From positions 62,001 to 126,000 of the forward strand of contig JAEWAQ010000058.1 in the NCBI GenBank assembly GCA_023391635.1: a stretch of 64,000 bases of DNA, in the 5' to 3' direction. Made by a program: the position numbers and the translations under genes. Shown piece by piece: positions 26,031-35,900 of the stretch; position 1 is the first letter of the stretch; each line of letters opens with the position of its first letter. The notes under the pieces were generated by a model. The model made no database searches. It had not been told where the DNA came from and was given only the letters and a program-made list of their open reading frames with translations. Origin of the DNA: Bacillota bacterium. GTDB lineage: Bacteria; Bacillota; Bacilli; Paenibacillales; Paenibacillaceae.

Positions 26031-26936
26031 ATGAAAGCCTATTTTACGGAGACAGGGAATCTGGAAGAAACCCTCATTCAGGTCGAAGGGCTGCGCGAGC
26101 CGGTATCGCTCATGCACGCGACCGACGCCCATCTGATCGAGGTGGACGACCGCGAAGGCAAGGAGGTGCTGGAGCAGCATCTGCGCTTTAACGAGGGGCT
26201 CCTTCTGCACAAGAACGATTATGATCTGCATGGCGGGGTCTCGCAGACGTACAGGGTAGACAGCCTGCTCCGGATGGCGAATTTCCGGAAAGTAGACGCT
26301 TCGGTACTCACCGGCGATATGATGCTGTACCCGTCTTATGCCAATCTGGAGGCGCTGGGTCAATCCTTGAAGACGCTGGACTCCCCTTATTTGTTCACCT
26401 TGGGGAATCACGACTGGCATTATCGCCATCTCGCCTGGAACGACGAGACCAGGGAACGATACTATCCCCGATTCGCAGAGCTGACGAATCATAATCCGGC
26501 CTGCCAAGTATTGAACATCAAGGGCGTCAAGCTCATCGCGGTGGATAACAGCAACTACCAGATTGCCGCCGAGCAATTGGCTTTCGTGCGCGAGCAATTG
26601 GCCGACGGCTCTCCTTGCTTGTTGTTTATGCATATTCCGCTGTATGTTCCTTCGTTGGTCGAAGCTGTAACGGACGTCTGGGGCGCCCCGATCATGATGG
26701 CCGCGCAGGGATGGTCGCCCGATGTACAGAAAAATTGGGGCGTCCGGGATGCGGATGCGAGCACGGAGGATTTCCATACGATGGTCACCGGCGGCGAATA
26801 CGATAACCTGCTGGCGATCTTCTGCGGGCATGTCCATTTCTCGCACAAGGACGAGTTCGCGCCGGGGCGATATCAGTATGTCACCCGTGCCCTCTTCTCC
26901 GGCGGTTACCGCATGATCAAGCTCGTCCCGCTGTAA
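26031..26936 (+). CDS. Metallophosphoesterase
   Basis: A 301-residue calcineurin-like phosphoesterase. The metal-binding motifs appear in order: ATDAHLIEVDD (D-x-H), TGDMM, LGNHDWHY, MHIPLYVPS and CGHVHFSH. It has no signal peptide. The ATG at 26031 follows GGAGGGAAGGG; the frame extends 14 codons upstream without a better site. It lies 62 bp behind the HAD phosphatase, a pairing repeated at 42680-44394, which hints at two steps of dephosphorylating one compound: diester then monoester. The substrate is unknown. Confidence 0.87.
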   Translation: MKAYFTETGNLEETLIQVEGLREPVSLMHATDAHLIEVDDREGKEVLEQHLRFNEGLLLHKNDYDLHGGVSQTYRVDSLLRMANFRKVDASVLTGDMMLYPSYANLEALGQSLKTLDSPYLFTLGNHDWHYRHLAWNDETRERYYPRFAELTNHNPACQVLNIKGVKLIAVDNSNYQIAAEQLAFVREQLADGSPCLLFMHIPLYVPSLVEAVTDVWGAPIMMAAQGWSPDVQKNWGVRDADASTEDFHTMVTGGEYDNLLAIFCGHVHFSHKDEFAPGRYQYVTRALFSGGYRMIKLVPL

Positions 26937-27012
26937 TTCGCGGCCGGACTGCGACGGTTCTTTATTTTTACTAAGATACGTATTAAATTTATGGAATGCG
27001 TGCGCGAGTGCC

Positions 27013-27055
27013 TCTTCCTATAATGAATCCGAATCGGATAAGCATTATAGGAAGA
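27013..27055. promoter_or_regulatory. 13-bp inverted repeat upstream of the GH110-like operon
   Basis: TCTTCCTATAATG (27013-27025) and CATTATAGGAAGA (27043-27055) are exact reverse complements; the centre also pairs (ATCCG, CGGAT). The left arm contains TATAAT, and the right arm ends inside the ribosome binding site (GGAAGAAGG) of the next gene. It could be a dyad operator over the -10 box or, in mRNA, a hairpin hiding the ribosome binding site. Confidence 0.6.
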
Positions 27056-27066
27056 AGGCGATTATT

Positions 27067-28821
27067 GTGCTGCTGAGCATGGAACCGTTTTTGCAACAGT
27101 CGGAAGAGATCCGCGATGATACTTTTGCCGTATATCAAGCCTTGAAACGGTGCAGAGAGAGCGACTGCGCCGTATTGTCGTTTCCGAAATCGACATACCA
27201 TTTCCGGCCGGACAAAGCGCTGGAACGGCATGCTTATATTTCCAATCACGACGAGGGCGGCCTGCGCCGGATTGCCTTTCCCCTCTTTAACTTCCGCGGC
27301 TTGACCATTGACGGTCAGGGCTCGGATTTTATTTTTCACGGCCCGATGATTCCGTTCATGCTGGAGAATGCCGACCATGTGACGTTGAAGAACTTCACGA
27401 TAGACTGGGATCGGCCGATGTTCGAGCAAGGCGTCGTTGTGGAGGCGAGATCGGATTCTTTCGATTTGCAACTGCCGGATGACGTCGAATACCGATTGAT
27501 CAAGGGCCAATTGATCTTTACGTTCGGCGGCAGGCAAGAGGCGGTGTGGGGGTTCGACGACATCGATCCCGTGACGAAGGCGCATGCCTATCAGAGCGGG
27601 GACCGGATCAGCTGGAGGGCCTTCAAGAAGCTGACGCTTCAAGAGATCGGGCCCGGCCGCATCCGGGTCGGGGGAGAGCTGAAGCATCGTCCCCGTGTGG
27701 GCAACGTGATTGCGATGCGGTTCGGGAGAAGAGAGAATCCCGGCATCTTCCTGAAGGACTGCACGGACGCCCGGATCGAACAGGTGGCCATTCACCATGC
27801 GCCAGGGATGGGGCTGGTGGCGCAGCGCTGCACGAATATTCAATTGCAAGCCCTGGACGTTAAGCTGCGACCGGGCACAAGCCGCGTCGTAACGGCTACG
27901 GCAGATGCGACCCATTTCACCAACTGCCGCGGCCTGATTGAGATGACCCACTGCTTGTTCGAGAACCAGCTGGACGATCCGTGCAATGTCCATGGGATCT
28001 ATGGGCAGATCACGGACCTGATCGCTCCGGACACCTTCTTGCTCAAGCTTGTCCATGGGATGCAGAAGGGCGTCGAAATCGTGGCTGCCGGCGACCTCAT
28101 CCAGTTCGTGCGTCACGATTCCTTGCTCGGATTTGCGACGGCTTCCGTGCAGACGGTGGAACCGATCAGCGGCGACTATAGCATCGTTACCGTAGACAAG
28201 CTTCCGAGCGGCGTAAAGGTAGGCGATGTGATCGAGAACCTGACCTGGGTTGCCGACCTGACGGTGCGCCATTGCGAGGTGAGAGCCAACCGGGCGAGAG
28301 GATTCCTGATCACGACACCGGGCAAGGTGCTGCTCGAGCATAACGTAATCAGCGCGCCGGGAGCGGGGATCAAAATATCGGGAGACGCGAATTCGTGGTA
28401 TGAATCGGGGGCGGTGCGGGATGTGACAATTCGTCACAACACGTTCCTGGATTGCAATTACTGCTGCCCGGATTGGGGGAGGGCCGTGATCGATATCGAT
28501 CCCGAGATCGAACGGCCGGACCTTAACGCGGCGTGCTACCATCGGAATATTCGCATCGAGAACAATGAATTCCGCACCTTCGATAGGGGGCTTGTGTACG
28601 GGCATTCCATCGACGGCTTTATATTCAAGAACAATATCGTCAGGCGGAGCGGCAGCTATCCCATGCATCGGACAATGGAATATGCGATAGAACTTCAGGC
28701 CGTTATGAACACGGAGATATCCGGCAACGAATGGCATGACGGAGAAGCCAAGGCGCGCTTGAACGGCACCGCGTATGACTTGGGAAGAGAGGGTGGTTTT
28801 GAAAATGAAACAGGTGTGTGA
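27067..28821 (+). CDS. GH110-like right-handed beta-helix alpha-galactosidase
   Basis: A 584-residue protein made largely of parallel beta-helix coils (repeats such as GLTIDGQGSDFIF, NADHVTLKNFTIDWDRP, LTVRHCEVRANRARG, IRIENNEFRTF). The segment DATHFTNCRGL followed by FENQLDDPCNVHG (~residues 280-320) strongly recalls the conserved core of GH110 alpha-1,3-galactosidases. Those cut terminal alpha-1,3-galactose, as in blood group B glycans. Unlike secreted family members it shows no signal peptide, so the substrate would be imported first. The GTG at 27067 follows AAGAAGG; an ATG at 27079 is an alternative. The 3' end overlaps the next gene by 17 bp. Confidence 0.75.
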   Translation: MLLSMEPFLQQSEEIRDDTFAVYQALKRCRESDCAVLSFPKSTYHFRPDKALERHAYISNHDEGGLRRIAFPLFNFRGLTIDGQGSDFIFHGPMIPFMLENADHVTLKNFTIDWDRPMFEQGVVVEARSDSFDLQLPDDVEYRLIKGQLIFTFGGRQEAVWGFDDIDPVTKAHAYQSGDRISWRAFKKLTLQEIGPGRIRVGGELKHRPRVGNVIAMRFGRRENPGIFLKDCTDARIEQVAIHHAPGMGLVAQRCTNIQLQALDVKLRPGTSRVVTATADATHFTNCRGLIEMTHCLFENQLDDPCNVHGIYGQITDLIAPDTFLLKLVHGMQKGVEIVAAGDLIQFVRHDSLLGFATASVQTVEPISGDYSIVTVDKLPSGVKVGDVIENLTWVADLTVRHCEVRANRARGFLITTPGKVLLEHNVISAPGAGIKISGDANSWYESGAVRDVTIRHNTFLDCNYCCPDWGRAVIDIDPEIERPDLNAACYHRNIRIENNEFRTFDRGLVYGHSIDGFIFKNNIVRRSGSYPMHRTMEYAIELQAVMNTEISGNEWHDGEAKARLNGTAYDLGREGGFENETGV

Positions 28822-31069
28822 ACGGGCAACGATTACGCGAAACGGTTATTCCTGGGTGCTGGAGAACGGCGCATTGAAGGCCATCCTGACGTTCGAGAGC
28901 GGTTCGATCAAGCTGGTGAGCTTCGTCAACAAGCTTGCAGACGCCGATTATGTGAATTCGGACGATCCCGGGTATTTATTCTATTTCGATTGCGAAGGCA
29001 CGGACTTCTATTCGGATGACGGCGGCTGGACATTGGGGGAAGCGGCCGAGCATGCCATCGAGCAATATGGACGGACATGGGGCGAAGAACTGGTCCTCAC
29101 CTTAACCCGAACACAGGGGCGCCGAATGCAAGTCAGAGCTGTCTTTCAAATCTACGATGAAGATGCGGGCATCAGAATGCAATGCTGGTTGAAGAACCTC
29201 GGGGACGAATGCCTGCGAATCTCCGAATCGGACCTGATGGGCTGGAAGCTTGCCAACCGCCCTTGTGACATCCATTATGTAGAAAACAGCCTGACGTGGA
29301 AGATGACGAGGGGGAAGCTTGCGAACGGCAAGCGAAACGCGGTGGTCGTATACGATACGGGCGACGGATGGGTGCTGACGCCGGAAAACAACTACAGCAC
29401 CTCCCTGCAGCCCGGGGCGTATACGGGGACTTCCGCCCATCCTTTCCTGAAGATCGATCTGTGGGAGGATGGCGAGACGGTCAAGGTTTCCACCGATCCG
29501 CTCGCGCTGCAGGCGGTTATCCGGCCGAATGAAGAGCTCGAATATTTGGCGGTTAACATCGAGGTGTTCCAAGGAGATGTATGGGACGCACGGCTCGCCG
29601 CGGCCAAGCATCTGCGCCGGCGGTACAAGTTCCATGACCCTTCCCGAATATTGAGCGTGAACGACTGGTTCTTCCGGGCCAAGCGCACGGAAGCTTATTA
29701 TCGCGACGTGATGGTGCCGGCGCTGGTCGAGATGGGGTTCGACAAGCTGCTCATCGATGACTTGTGGAATACCCCGACCCGGGACGATACGGACGTTGTG
29801 GCCGCGTTATCGCAGGATTTGCCGAAGTTCGCCGCATGGATCCGGGAACAAGGCCTCGGGATCGGCTATTGGTTCGCGTTGACGGGAGACGAATGGGGGC
29901 TCGGCAGGGACTTGGCCGATCCGGCTCAAATCGATTTCAAGCGGCGACAGATGGAAGAAGTGCTGATCGGGCAATACTTGAGCAGCTGGCAGCAGATCGA
30001 TCTGGGCGAACTCTGGAAGACGGACACGCCTACCGCGTACAGTCATCCTTCGGACTCCGTCTACCGCAAATGGCTGGGGGTCCGATCCTATATGAATCAT
30101 ATCGCGCATCAATATCCTTCATTCCTGATGCAGACGACCTGCGAGCTGGAGAACCCCGTCGTCACGGACCAATCCGTCGGCCTAATGCATCTGCCGGATA
30201 ACGGAATTGCGGGGTTGTTCTGGGGCGGGGTTCGAACTTATCAGAAGGATGACAAAAATTACGATCACTATCATCCGGTTCGCAACTTGTTTGGCTATTT
30301 CGGCCTGTTCCCTTCCGAAGGGATGCTGGACTTCTGGAACACTCGCACTTGGCGAGGGACGGTCGCCCAGTTCTATTCGTTCCTGGCGGGCAGGCATATT
30401 AGCATTTATGACGATCCGGGCGAATTCGACGCCCCGACCCGCTATCGCTTGAAGCGGTTCAACGAATGGCGGAACAATGCCCGAATCAAATCTGTGCTGA
30501 ATGAGATCGTCTTGCCGATTCCCCGCGCCAGCATAGGCACCGTGAACGACGACACCGATATCCATTCCTGGATGTTCAGAAGCCAGGATCGATCGCAGGC
30601 ACTGATGATCGTACTCGACGAACGAAACGACGCCTTCTCGAGCTTCTCCCAGCCCGTGAGATGGTTGAGCGAGCATAAGCGGTATTTGGTGCAGGACATT
30701 ACGCTCAGCGACGAAGGCCAGTTTCAATATCATTTTATCGGCTTGTTTGATGGGGCGGAATTGCGTGCGAACGGTCTTGAAGTAGACGAACGGATCCAGA
30801 CAACCGGCGTTCGCGCTTACTGGTTCCAGGAGCGTAACGAATGCCTGAAGCAGGTCGTGTATGCGGACGACCGCATCCACTCTTATGAGGAAGCGATGGA
30901 TGATGATACGCTAAGCCTGAACGTGCACGGAACCTCCGATGCTCGCGGCCAATTGATGGTGTACAACGGCGCGAACCGTGAAGTTCAAGTCATCGATGTG
31001 GAATGGGATGCGCCTGGTCAAACGGATGGCCCGATCTCCAAGATCCACAGCAAAGAGTTGCGGGTATAA
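28805..31069 (+). CDS. GH36-like alpha-galactosidase
   Basis: A 754-residue cytoplasmic glycosidase. Residues 1-280 form a beta-sandwich as in GH36 N-terminal domains. A barrel-like catalytic domain follows with FDKLLIDDLWNTP, GIGYWFALTGDEWG and WQQIDLGELWKTD, which fit the beta-strand ends carrying the catalytic Asp residues in clan GH-D; the C-terminus is another beta domain. I chose the ATG at 28805 because GAGGGTGG lies 9 bases upstream; the TTG at 28799 is too close. It overlaps the GH110-like gene, so the two are coupled. It would release alpha-linked galactose or a related sugar from an oligosaccharide. Family assignment is by pattern only. Confidence 0.68.
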   Translation: MKQVCERATITRNGYSWVLENGALKAILTFESGSIKLVSFVNKLADADYVNSDDPGYLFYFDCEGTDFYSDDGGWTLGEAAEHAIEQYGRTWGEELVLTLTRTQGRRMQVRAVFQIYDEDAGIRMQCWLKNLGDECLRISESDLMGWKLANRPCDIHYVENSLTWKMTRGKLANGKRNAVVVYDTGDGWVLTPENNYSTSLQPGAYTGTSAHPFLKIDLWEDGETVKVSTDPLALQAVIRPNEELEYLAVNIEVFQGDVWDARLAAAKHLRRRYKFHDPSRILSVNDWFFRAKRTEAYYRDVMVPALVEMGFDKLLIDDLWNTPTRDDTDVVAALSQDLPKFAAWIREQGLGIGYWFALTGDEWGLGRDLADPAQIDFKRRQMEEVLIGQYLSSWQQIDLGELWKTDTPTAYSHPSDSVYRKWLGVRSYMNHIAHQYPSFLMQTTCELENPVVTDQSVGLMHLPDNGIAGLFWGGVRTYQKDDKNYDHYHPVRNLFGYFGLFPSEGMLDFWNTRTWRGTVAQFYSFLAGRHISIYDDPGEFDAPTRYRLKRFNEWRNNARIKSVLNEIVLPIPRASIGTVNDDTDIHSWMFRSQDRSQALMIVLDERNDAFSSFSQPVRWLSEHKRYLVQDITLSDEGQFQYHFIGLFDGAELRANGLEVDERIQTTGVRAYWFQERNECLKQVVYADDRIHSYEEAMDDDTLSLNVHGTSDARGQLMVYNGANREVQVIDVEWDAPGQTDGPISKIHSKELRV

Positions 31070-31070
31070 G

Positions 31071-32645
31071 ATGGAGACGAGCGCCGAAACGCGATTGGCG
31101 ATAGCTCCGCTGTTTACGGACGGGATGGTGCTGCAGCGGGGCAAACCGCTCGCCGTGTGGGGAACCGGACCGGAAGGCGGGCAGGTAAGCGTCGGATTGG
31201 TCGGGCAATCCGCCCGGACGGTTGTCCGGCATAGGGAGTGGCGGGTTGATCTTGCGCCTATGGAAGCGGGCGGACCCTATCACTTGGAGGTACGCTGCGA
31301 TGTGGCGGCAGCAGCCATACGGATTCGGGACGTATTGGTCGGAGAAGTATGGCTGGCGGCGGGCCAATCCAACATGGTGCAGCCGCTGCTCGTCACCGAA
31401 GGAGGCGTGCAGGCGTCGTCCCGTGCTTGCGATCCCGGCATTCGCTTCTTCACCGTACCGCGCAGGCCGTTTCCGAACGCGCAGGTGCCGGGCTGGGACT
31501 TTATTGGCACAATGTCCAGCGATGCCGCCTGGCAGACTTGCGCGCCGGAGACGGCGTTGTCATTCTCCGCGATCGGCTTTCACTTTGCGGACATCCTCCG
31601 TCCGGCGCTCGACGTACCTGTCGGCATCATCAGCTGCAACTGGGGCGCGACGCCGGCACAAGCCTGGATGAGCGAGCGTCATCTGGAGCAGGACCCGATG
31701 CTGCGGCCGCTGCTCGCGAATTATCGCCTATATGAGGAGAAGCTTGATCTTACGGTCTATGAGCAGGCGCATGACCGATATATCGAAGCCATGCATCGTT
31801 TGATCGCCGAGCGGGGAGACATTGAGCGCAAAGTCCGGGAGCTGGGGCTGTCCGGCTATCGGAAATGGGTGACCGACCATCCTCTCGTATGGCCGGATCA
31901 GCCTTACGGTCCGAAGCATCCCGAGAGGCCGTGCGGGCTGTATGATACGATGCTGTGCACGATTATTCCTTATTCCATTCGGGGCGTGCTGTGGTACCAG
32001 GGCGAAAATCATGCGATGAGGCCGTCGGAAGCCTCGCTCTACCGGCATTTGCTGGAAGGTTTGATCGCGGGTTGGCGCGAGGATTGGCGCGATCCGTCGC
32101 TGCCGTTCCTCATCGTACAGCTGCCCGGATACGAGCCGCAGCTGGATCCGAATGGCGACGGGTGGTCGCTCATCCGTGAAGCGCAGCAGGAGACAGTCGC
32201 TCGAACGCCGAATACGGCGCTGATCGCGACGCTCGATTGCGGAGAGTGCGGCGATATTCACCCGGTCGATAAGCGCACGGTAGCGGAACGGCTGACGCTT
32301 GCCGCAAGATGCGTGGCTTACGGGGAGCCCGTCCGCTTCGAAGGCCCGCGTTTCCTTCCGGTTGCGGAGTATCACGGACATTCGGCATGGCTGCGATTCG
32401 ATCCGCGCGGGGAGCCGCCTACGGTTACGGACGGCTGCCTAAGCGGGTTTGAAGTTTGCGGCGCCGACGGGATCTATTATCCGGCAGAAGCGCGGTTCGC
32501 GGGGAGCTCGGATGGCATTGCGGTCGAAGTTTCCTGCAAGCAAGTGCCGCAGCCGACCGCTGTCCGTTACGCTTGGGGCAATATGCCGGAGTGGAGCATA
32601 GCGGGAATGAACGGAATCCCCGCCGCTCCCCAGGTTTTCGTTTAG
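31071..32645 (+). CDS. Sialate O-acetylesterase-like SGNH esterase
   Basis: A 524-residue protein of the SIAE family. It begins with the usual APLFTDGMVLQRGKPLAVWG beta domain. The catalytic Ser lies in AAGQSNM (~residue 100), and WYQGENHAMRP is the family's second conserved block. The Asp-His pair is in CGDIHPVDKRTVAERL. It removes O-acetyl groups from sialic acid in known members; homologues in soil bacteria also deacetylate plant polysaccharides. The ATG at 31071 follows the previous stop by only 1 base, with a weak ribosome site, so it probably depends on coupling. It completes a three-enzyme operon for a decorated galactose-containing glycan. Confidence 0.82.
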   Translation: METSAETRLAIAPLFTDGMVLQRGKPLAVWGTGPEGGQVSVGLVGQSARTVVRHREWRVDLAPMEAGGPYHLEVRCDVAAAAIRIRDVLVGEVWLAAGQSNMVQPLLVTEGGVQASSRACDPGIRFFTVPRRPFPNAQVPGWDFIGTMSSDAAWQTCAPETALSFSAIGFHFADILRPALDVPVGIISCNWGATPAQAWMSERHLEQDPMLRPLLANYRLYEEKLDLTVYEQAHDRYIEAMHRLIAERGDIERKVRELGLSGYRKWVTDHPLVWPDQPYGPKHPERPCGLYDTMLCTIIPYSIRGVLWYQGENHAMRPSEASLYRHLLEGLIAGWREDWRDPSLPFLIVQLPGYEPQLDPNGDGWSLIREAQQETVARTPNTALIATLDCGECGDIHPVDKRTVAERLTLAARCVAYGEPVRFEGPRFLPVAEYHGHSAWLRFDPRGEPPTVTDGCLSGFEVCGADGIYYPAEARFAGSSDGIAVEVSCKQVPQPTAVRYAWGNMPEWSIAGMNGIPAAPQVFV

Positions 32646-32734
32646 ATCGGATCGCTTCGAACGGTCCTGCCATCGCCGTGTTCGAAATATGCCGACTGTC
32701 AGTATACAATGGGATAGCGGGGGGTGGCTGGCAG

Positions 32735-34537
32735 ATGCGGATAAGAAAGCCCCAATTCAAGCTGAAAACGAAATTGCTGCTGCTCTATTTTCTGACCATC
32801 TTCATTCCGCTGTTGGTGACGGGTCAAATTATTTTGTCCGTATCGGGCAGCAAAATTATCGAACAGACGACGAATATCACGCAAGACAGCTCGCGGCAGG
32901 CGGCGACGAACATTCAAACCTTGTTGAATGAGTATATCGATATCGTCAATCGCTTAAGCTTCGACCAGACGTTGAACAACTACTTGAACCCGGAGCGGGT
33001 GTACAAAGACGAACTGGAGAGCATCGACGCTTACTCGCTCTATTTGAAGCCCGTCACGTTCTACGATTTCAACTATAAAGAGACGTCGGCCAAGCTGCGC
33101 ATTTATTTCTTGAACACCACGCTGCTCCAGGACCTGGAGACGTTCATTCATGCCGATCCGGAAATTCAGAGCCTGAAGGTCTACAAGGAAGCCATTGCCG
33201 GCAAGGGAGATCTGGTCTGGGGAAGGAACGACAATATCATCTACCTGGCCAGGAGCATGTCCAACAGCAACGGGATGCTGTCTGCGGTCCTCTCTGTTCA
33301 AATATCGGTGAATCGCCTGCATTCATTAATCATGGAACGCGGCGAGAGCGAGAGCATGACCTTCATCGTCGATCCGGAGGGCCGCATCATTACGGCCAAT
33401 ACGACCGATTATGAGAATCTCGCGTCGAACGATGAGCTCTTCTCCAGACCGGAAGCGGAAACCTCGTTCGACATTCAGGATCAGGCAACAGGCCGATCGT
33501 ACAAGGTGCTGGTGGAGAAGATCGGTAACGCCAGCTTCTATCCGGATTGGCGGTTGTACACCCTCATTCCGCTGGACCGGCTCATCAACGAGGAACGGCA
33601 GATCCGCAATTTGGGGCTGATCGTGATCGCGGCAGGGCTGCTGCTCTCGTTCGGCATATCGATGCTGACGCTCGATCGAATTACTTCGCGGGTGAAAGCT
33701 TTGGTCAAGCAGATGCAGGTCGTGAAGAACGGAAACTTGGCCAAACTGGAGGATAAAGGATCATCCGACGAGATCGGGGCTTTGACGAAGAACTTCAACG
33801 TGATGATCGAAAGCTTGCAGCAATCCCACTACGAGAATTATGAAGTGAACCTGAAGCTGAAGGACATTACGATCAAGAAGCAGGAAGCGGAGCTGTACGC
33901 GCTGCAAAGTCAGATCAATCCTCACTTTCTGTTCAATACGTTGGAATCGATTCGGATGGGATTGCATAACAAGGGCGATACGGAGACGTCTGTCATCGTG
34001 CTCAACCTGTCCAAGCTGTTCCGCAGCATGTTGAATTGGCAAGGCGAGTTCATTACTCTGCGGGAAGAGATCGAGCTGGCGAAAGAATATTTGAGCATTC
34101 AGAAGTATCGATTCGCGGACAAGCTGAATTACGTCATCTCGCTCCCGAAGGAACTGGAGAATGCGTACATTCCCAAGCTTACGCTGCAGCCGATCGTGGA
34201 AAATGCCGTGAAGCACGGGATCGAGGAGATATCCAGAGATGGGATGATTCAAGTAGCCGTACAGGCTGACGGCCCCGACAGGATGGAAATCCGGGTAGAG
34301 GACAACGGAATCGGCTTTGCCCCTGCAACGCTTCGCCGCATACAGGAAGAGCTTCTATCTCATGATATGAAGAAGAGCGGCAGCATCGGGCTGAAGAACG
34401 TCCATGATCGTCTCGTGCTGCATTTCGGCGATAGCTGCGGCATTCACCTGGAGAGCGATTCGGAGGGGACGCGAGTACGGATCAAGCTGCCTATCATTTA
34501 CGACAGCAAGACGAAATTAGGTGAACAGGATGTTTAG
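32735..34537 (+). CDS. YesM-type sensor histidine kinase
   Basis: A 600-residue membrane kinase. Helix 1 spans ~12-33, an extracellular dCache-like domain ~34-285, helix 2 ~290-312, then a HAMP linker (DRITSRVKALVKQMQ) and a LytS/YesM kinase core with His397 in QINPHFLFN. The N-box is QPIVENAVKHG, and the ATP lid holds DNGIGF and GSIGLKNVHDRL. The ATG at 32735 follows GGGGGGTGG; the frame is open further upstream only as overlap with the esterase gene. Its stop overlaps the response regulator start by 8 bp. The pair most likely senses the glycan broken down by the preceding operon and activates a target nearby. Confidence 0.9.
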   Translation: MRIRKPQFKLKTKLLLLYFLTIFIPLLVTGQIILSVSGSKIIEQTTNITQDSSRQAATNIQTLLNEYIDIVNRLSFDQTLNNYLNPERVYKDELESIDAYSLYLKPVTFYDFNYKETSAKLRIYFLNTTLLQDLETFIHADPEIQSLKVYKEAIAGKGDLVWGRNDNIIYLARSMSNSNGMLSAVLSVQISVNRLHSLIMERGESESMTFIVDPEGRIITANTTDYENLASNDELFSRPEAETSFDIQDQATGRSYKVLVEKIGNASFYPDWRLYTLIPLDRLINEERQIRNLGLIVIAAGLLLSFGISMLTLDRITSRVKALVKQMQVVKNGNLAKLEDKGSSDEIGALTKNFNVMIESLQQSHYENYEVNLKLKDITIKKQEAELYALQSQINPHFLFNTLESIRMGLHNKGDTETSVIVLNLSKLFRSMLNWQGEFITLREEIELAKEYLSIQKYRFADKLNYVISLPKELENAYIPKLTLQPIVENAVKHGIEEISRDGMIQVAVQADGPDRMEIRVEDNGIGFAPATLRRIQEELLSHDMKKSGSIGLKNVHDRLVLHFGDSCGIHLESDSEGTRVRIKLPIIYDSKTKLGEQDV

Positions 34538-35732
34538 AGCCATTATCGTGGACGACGAACCGCAAATTCGCAAAGGGCTGCGAACGATCATTTCCTGGGA
34601 AACGGCCGGTTTCGTCATCATTGGCGAAGCGGCAGACGGCGATGAAGCGCTAAGCTTGATTGCGCGGCAACCGCCCGACCTTGTCATTACGGATGTCAAA
34701 ATGCCGCATAAGGACGGAATCGAGCTGTCCAGACAAATTCAACGGAAGTATCCGGATATCGCGGTCTTGATCTTAAGCGGGTACAATCAGTTTACTTATG
34801 CGAAGGAAGCGATGAAGTACGGTGTCGTGGATTACATTCTGAAGCCGGTCGATCCCGAGGAGCTGATGGGTATTCTGGGGCAGCTGTACAGGAAGCTGTC
34901 GCATTCCGTGCAGCTTAAGCTGGAAAATCGGCAAGTCGTCAAGACGATGAAAAACGCCTTGTTCGGCAAGTTGATTCGCGGTGAATTAACCGCGAAGCCT
35001 TATGAAGCGGCGGCAGCGGTCGGGGTAGAGCTGCGAAATACGGATGTCTATCGCATGATCGCCATCTCCGTGGATCGCTATGATGAAATCCTGTCTGTAT
35101 CCGGCGAAGAGCTCGCGTTGAAGCGATTTGCCATCGAGAATGTCATTGGAGAATTGATCGGCAGCCGCGGCTATTTATTCGAAATTTCGGAGAGGTGCTA
35201 CGGCTGTCTGGCGGTTGAATCCGCAGCCGACCACGAAGCGGACGGCGATCTTTTTCGTCTTGCCGACCGTATGGCGGATGCCATTCAACGCTATGTGAAA
35301 GAGCCTGCCTCTGTAGGTGTAGGCTCCGCCGTGACGGGGATCGAGCAAATTCAGGAATCGTGCCTGGAAGCGCTGCAGATGGCGGAGTATCGGCGGCGGG
35401 GGCTCGGCGATCCCGAGAAGCGGATTCGCGCAGCCGTGGAATACGTGGACAGCCACTACAAGAACGATCTGAATTTGAAGGGAATGGCGCGGCTGTTTCA
35501 TTATAACGCTGTCTATTTCGGGCAGCTGTTCAAGAAGGAAACCGACTATTATTTTAACGATTACTTGAATCAAGTCCGCATCACGCATGCTTGCAGGATG
35601 CTCGAGCAGACCGATCTTTCGGCGTCTGAAATTTCGGAGCGGGTCGGTTATAAGTATGTCGATCATTTCTACCGCCATTTTAAGCTCATCAAAGGCATGA
35701 CGCCGGGCAAATACCGCGAAACCGGGAAATGA
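34530..35732 (+). CDS. YesN-type response regulator with AraC domain
   Basis: A 400-residue cytoplasmic regulator. The receiver (residues 1-120) has VDDEP and the phosphoacceptor Asp55 in ITDVKMP, plus the conserved Lys in ILKPVDPEE. A linker with degenerate GGDEF-like features follows, and the last 100 residues are an AraC helix-turn-helix domain (YFGQLFKKETDYYFNDYL to KYRETGK). The ATG at 34530, within the end of the kinase gene, has AGGTG 8 bases upstream; a GTG at 34521 is an alternative. It is the partner of the kinase at 32735. A small terminator follows about 100 bp downstream. Confidence 0.9.
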   Translation: MFRAIIVDDEPQIRKGLRTIISWETAGFVIIGEAADGDEALSLIARQPPDLVITDVKMPHKDGIELSRQIQRKYPDIAVLILSGYNQFTYAKEAMKYGVVDYILKPVDPEELMGILGQLYRKLSHSVQLKLENRQVVKTMKNALFGKLIRGELTAKPYEAAAAVGVELRNTDVYRMIAISVDRYDEILSVSGEELALKRFAIENVIGELIGSRGYLFEISERCYGCLAVESAADHEADGDLFRLADRMADAIQRYVKEPASVGVGSAVTGIEQIQESCLEALQMAEYRRRGLGDPEKRIRAAVEYVDSHYKNDLNLKGMARLFHYNAVYFGQLFKKETDYYFNDYLNQVRITHACRMLEQTDLSASEISERVGYKYVDHFYRHFKLIKGMTPGKYRETGK

Positions 35733-35831
35733 CGGCGATCGAGGACGCTTTGCTTGTATTTCTGAAGAAGAGGCCGCCCTGTTGCGCATCCTCGAAATAA
35801 ATCCAACTTCCAGCCCGTCTTTGGCCGTCCG

Positions 35832-35848
35832 GCCCGAGGCGGGCTTTT
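35832..35848 (+). terminator. Short terminator after the yesMN pair
   Basis: GCCCG, loop AGG, CGGGC, then TTTT. A small but GC-rich stem located 100 bp behind the response regulator stop. Confidence 0.5.
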
Positions 35849-35900
35849 GCTGTCCCGGGCAATCGCCTGCATCGCACAACCATGCCCCTCTCCTCCCACG

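Noticed and set aside
26989..28737. Long antisense open frame (582 codons) opposite the GH110-like gene
   Set aside because: It mirrors the codon structure of the real gene, has low-complexity composition, no ribosome binding site and no recognisable domain.
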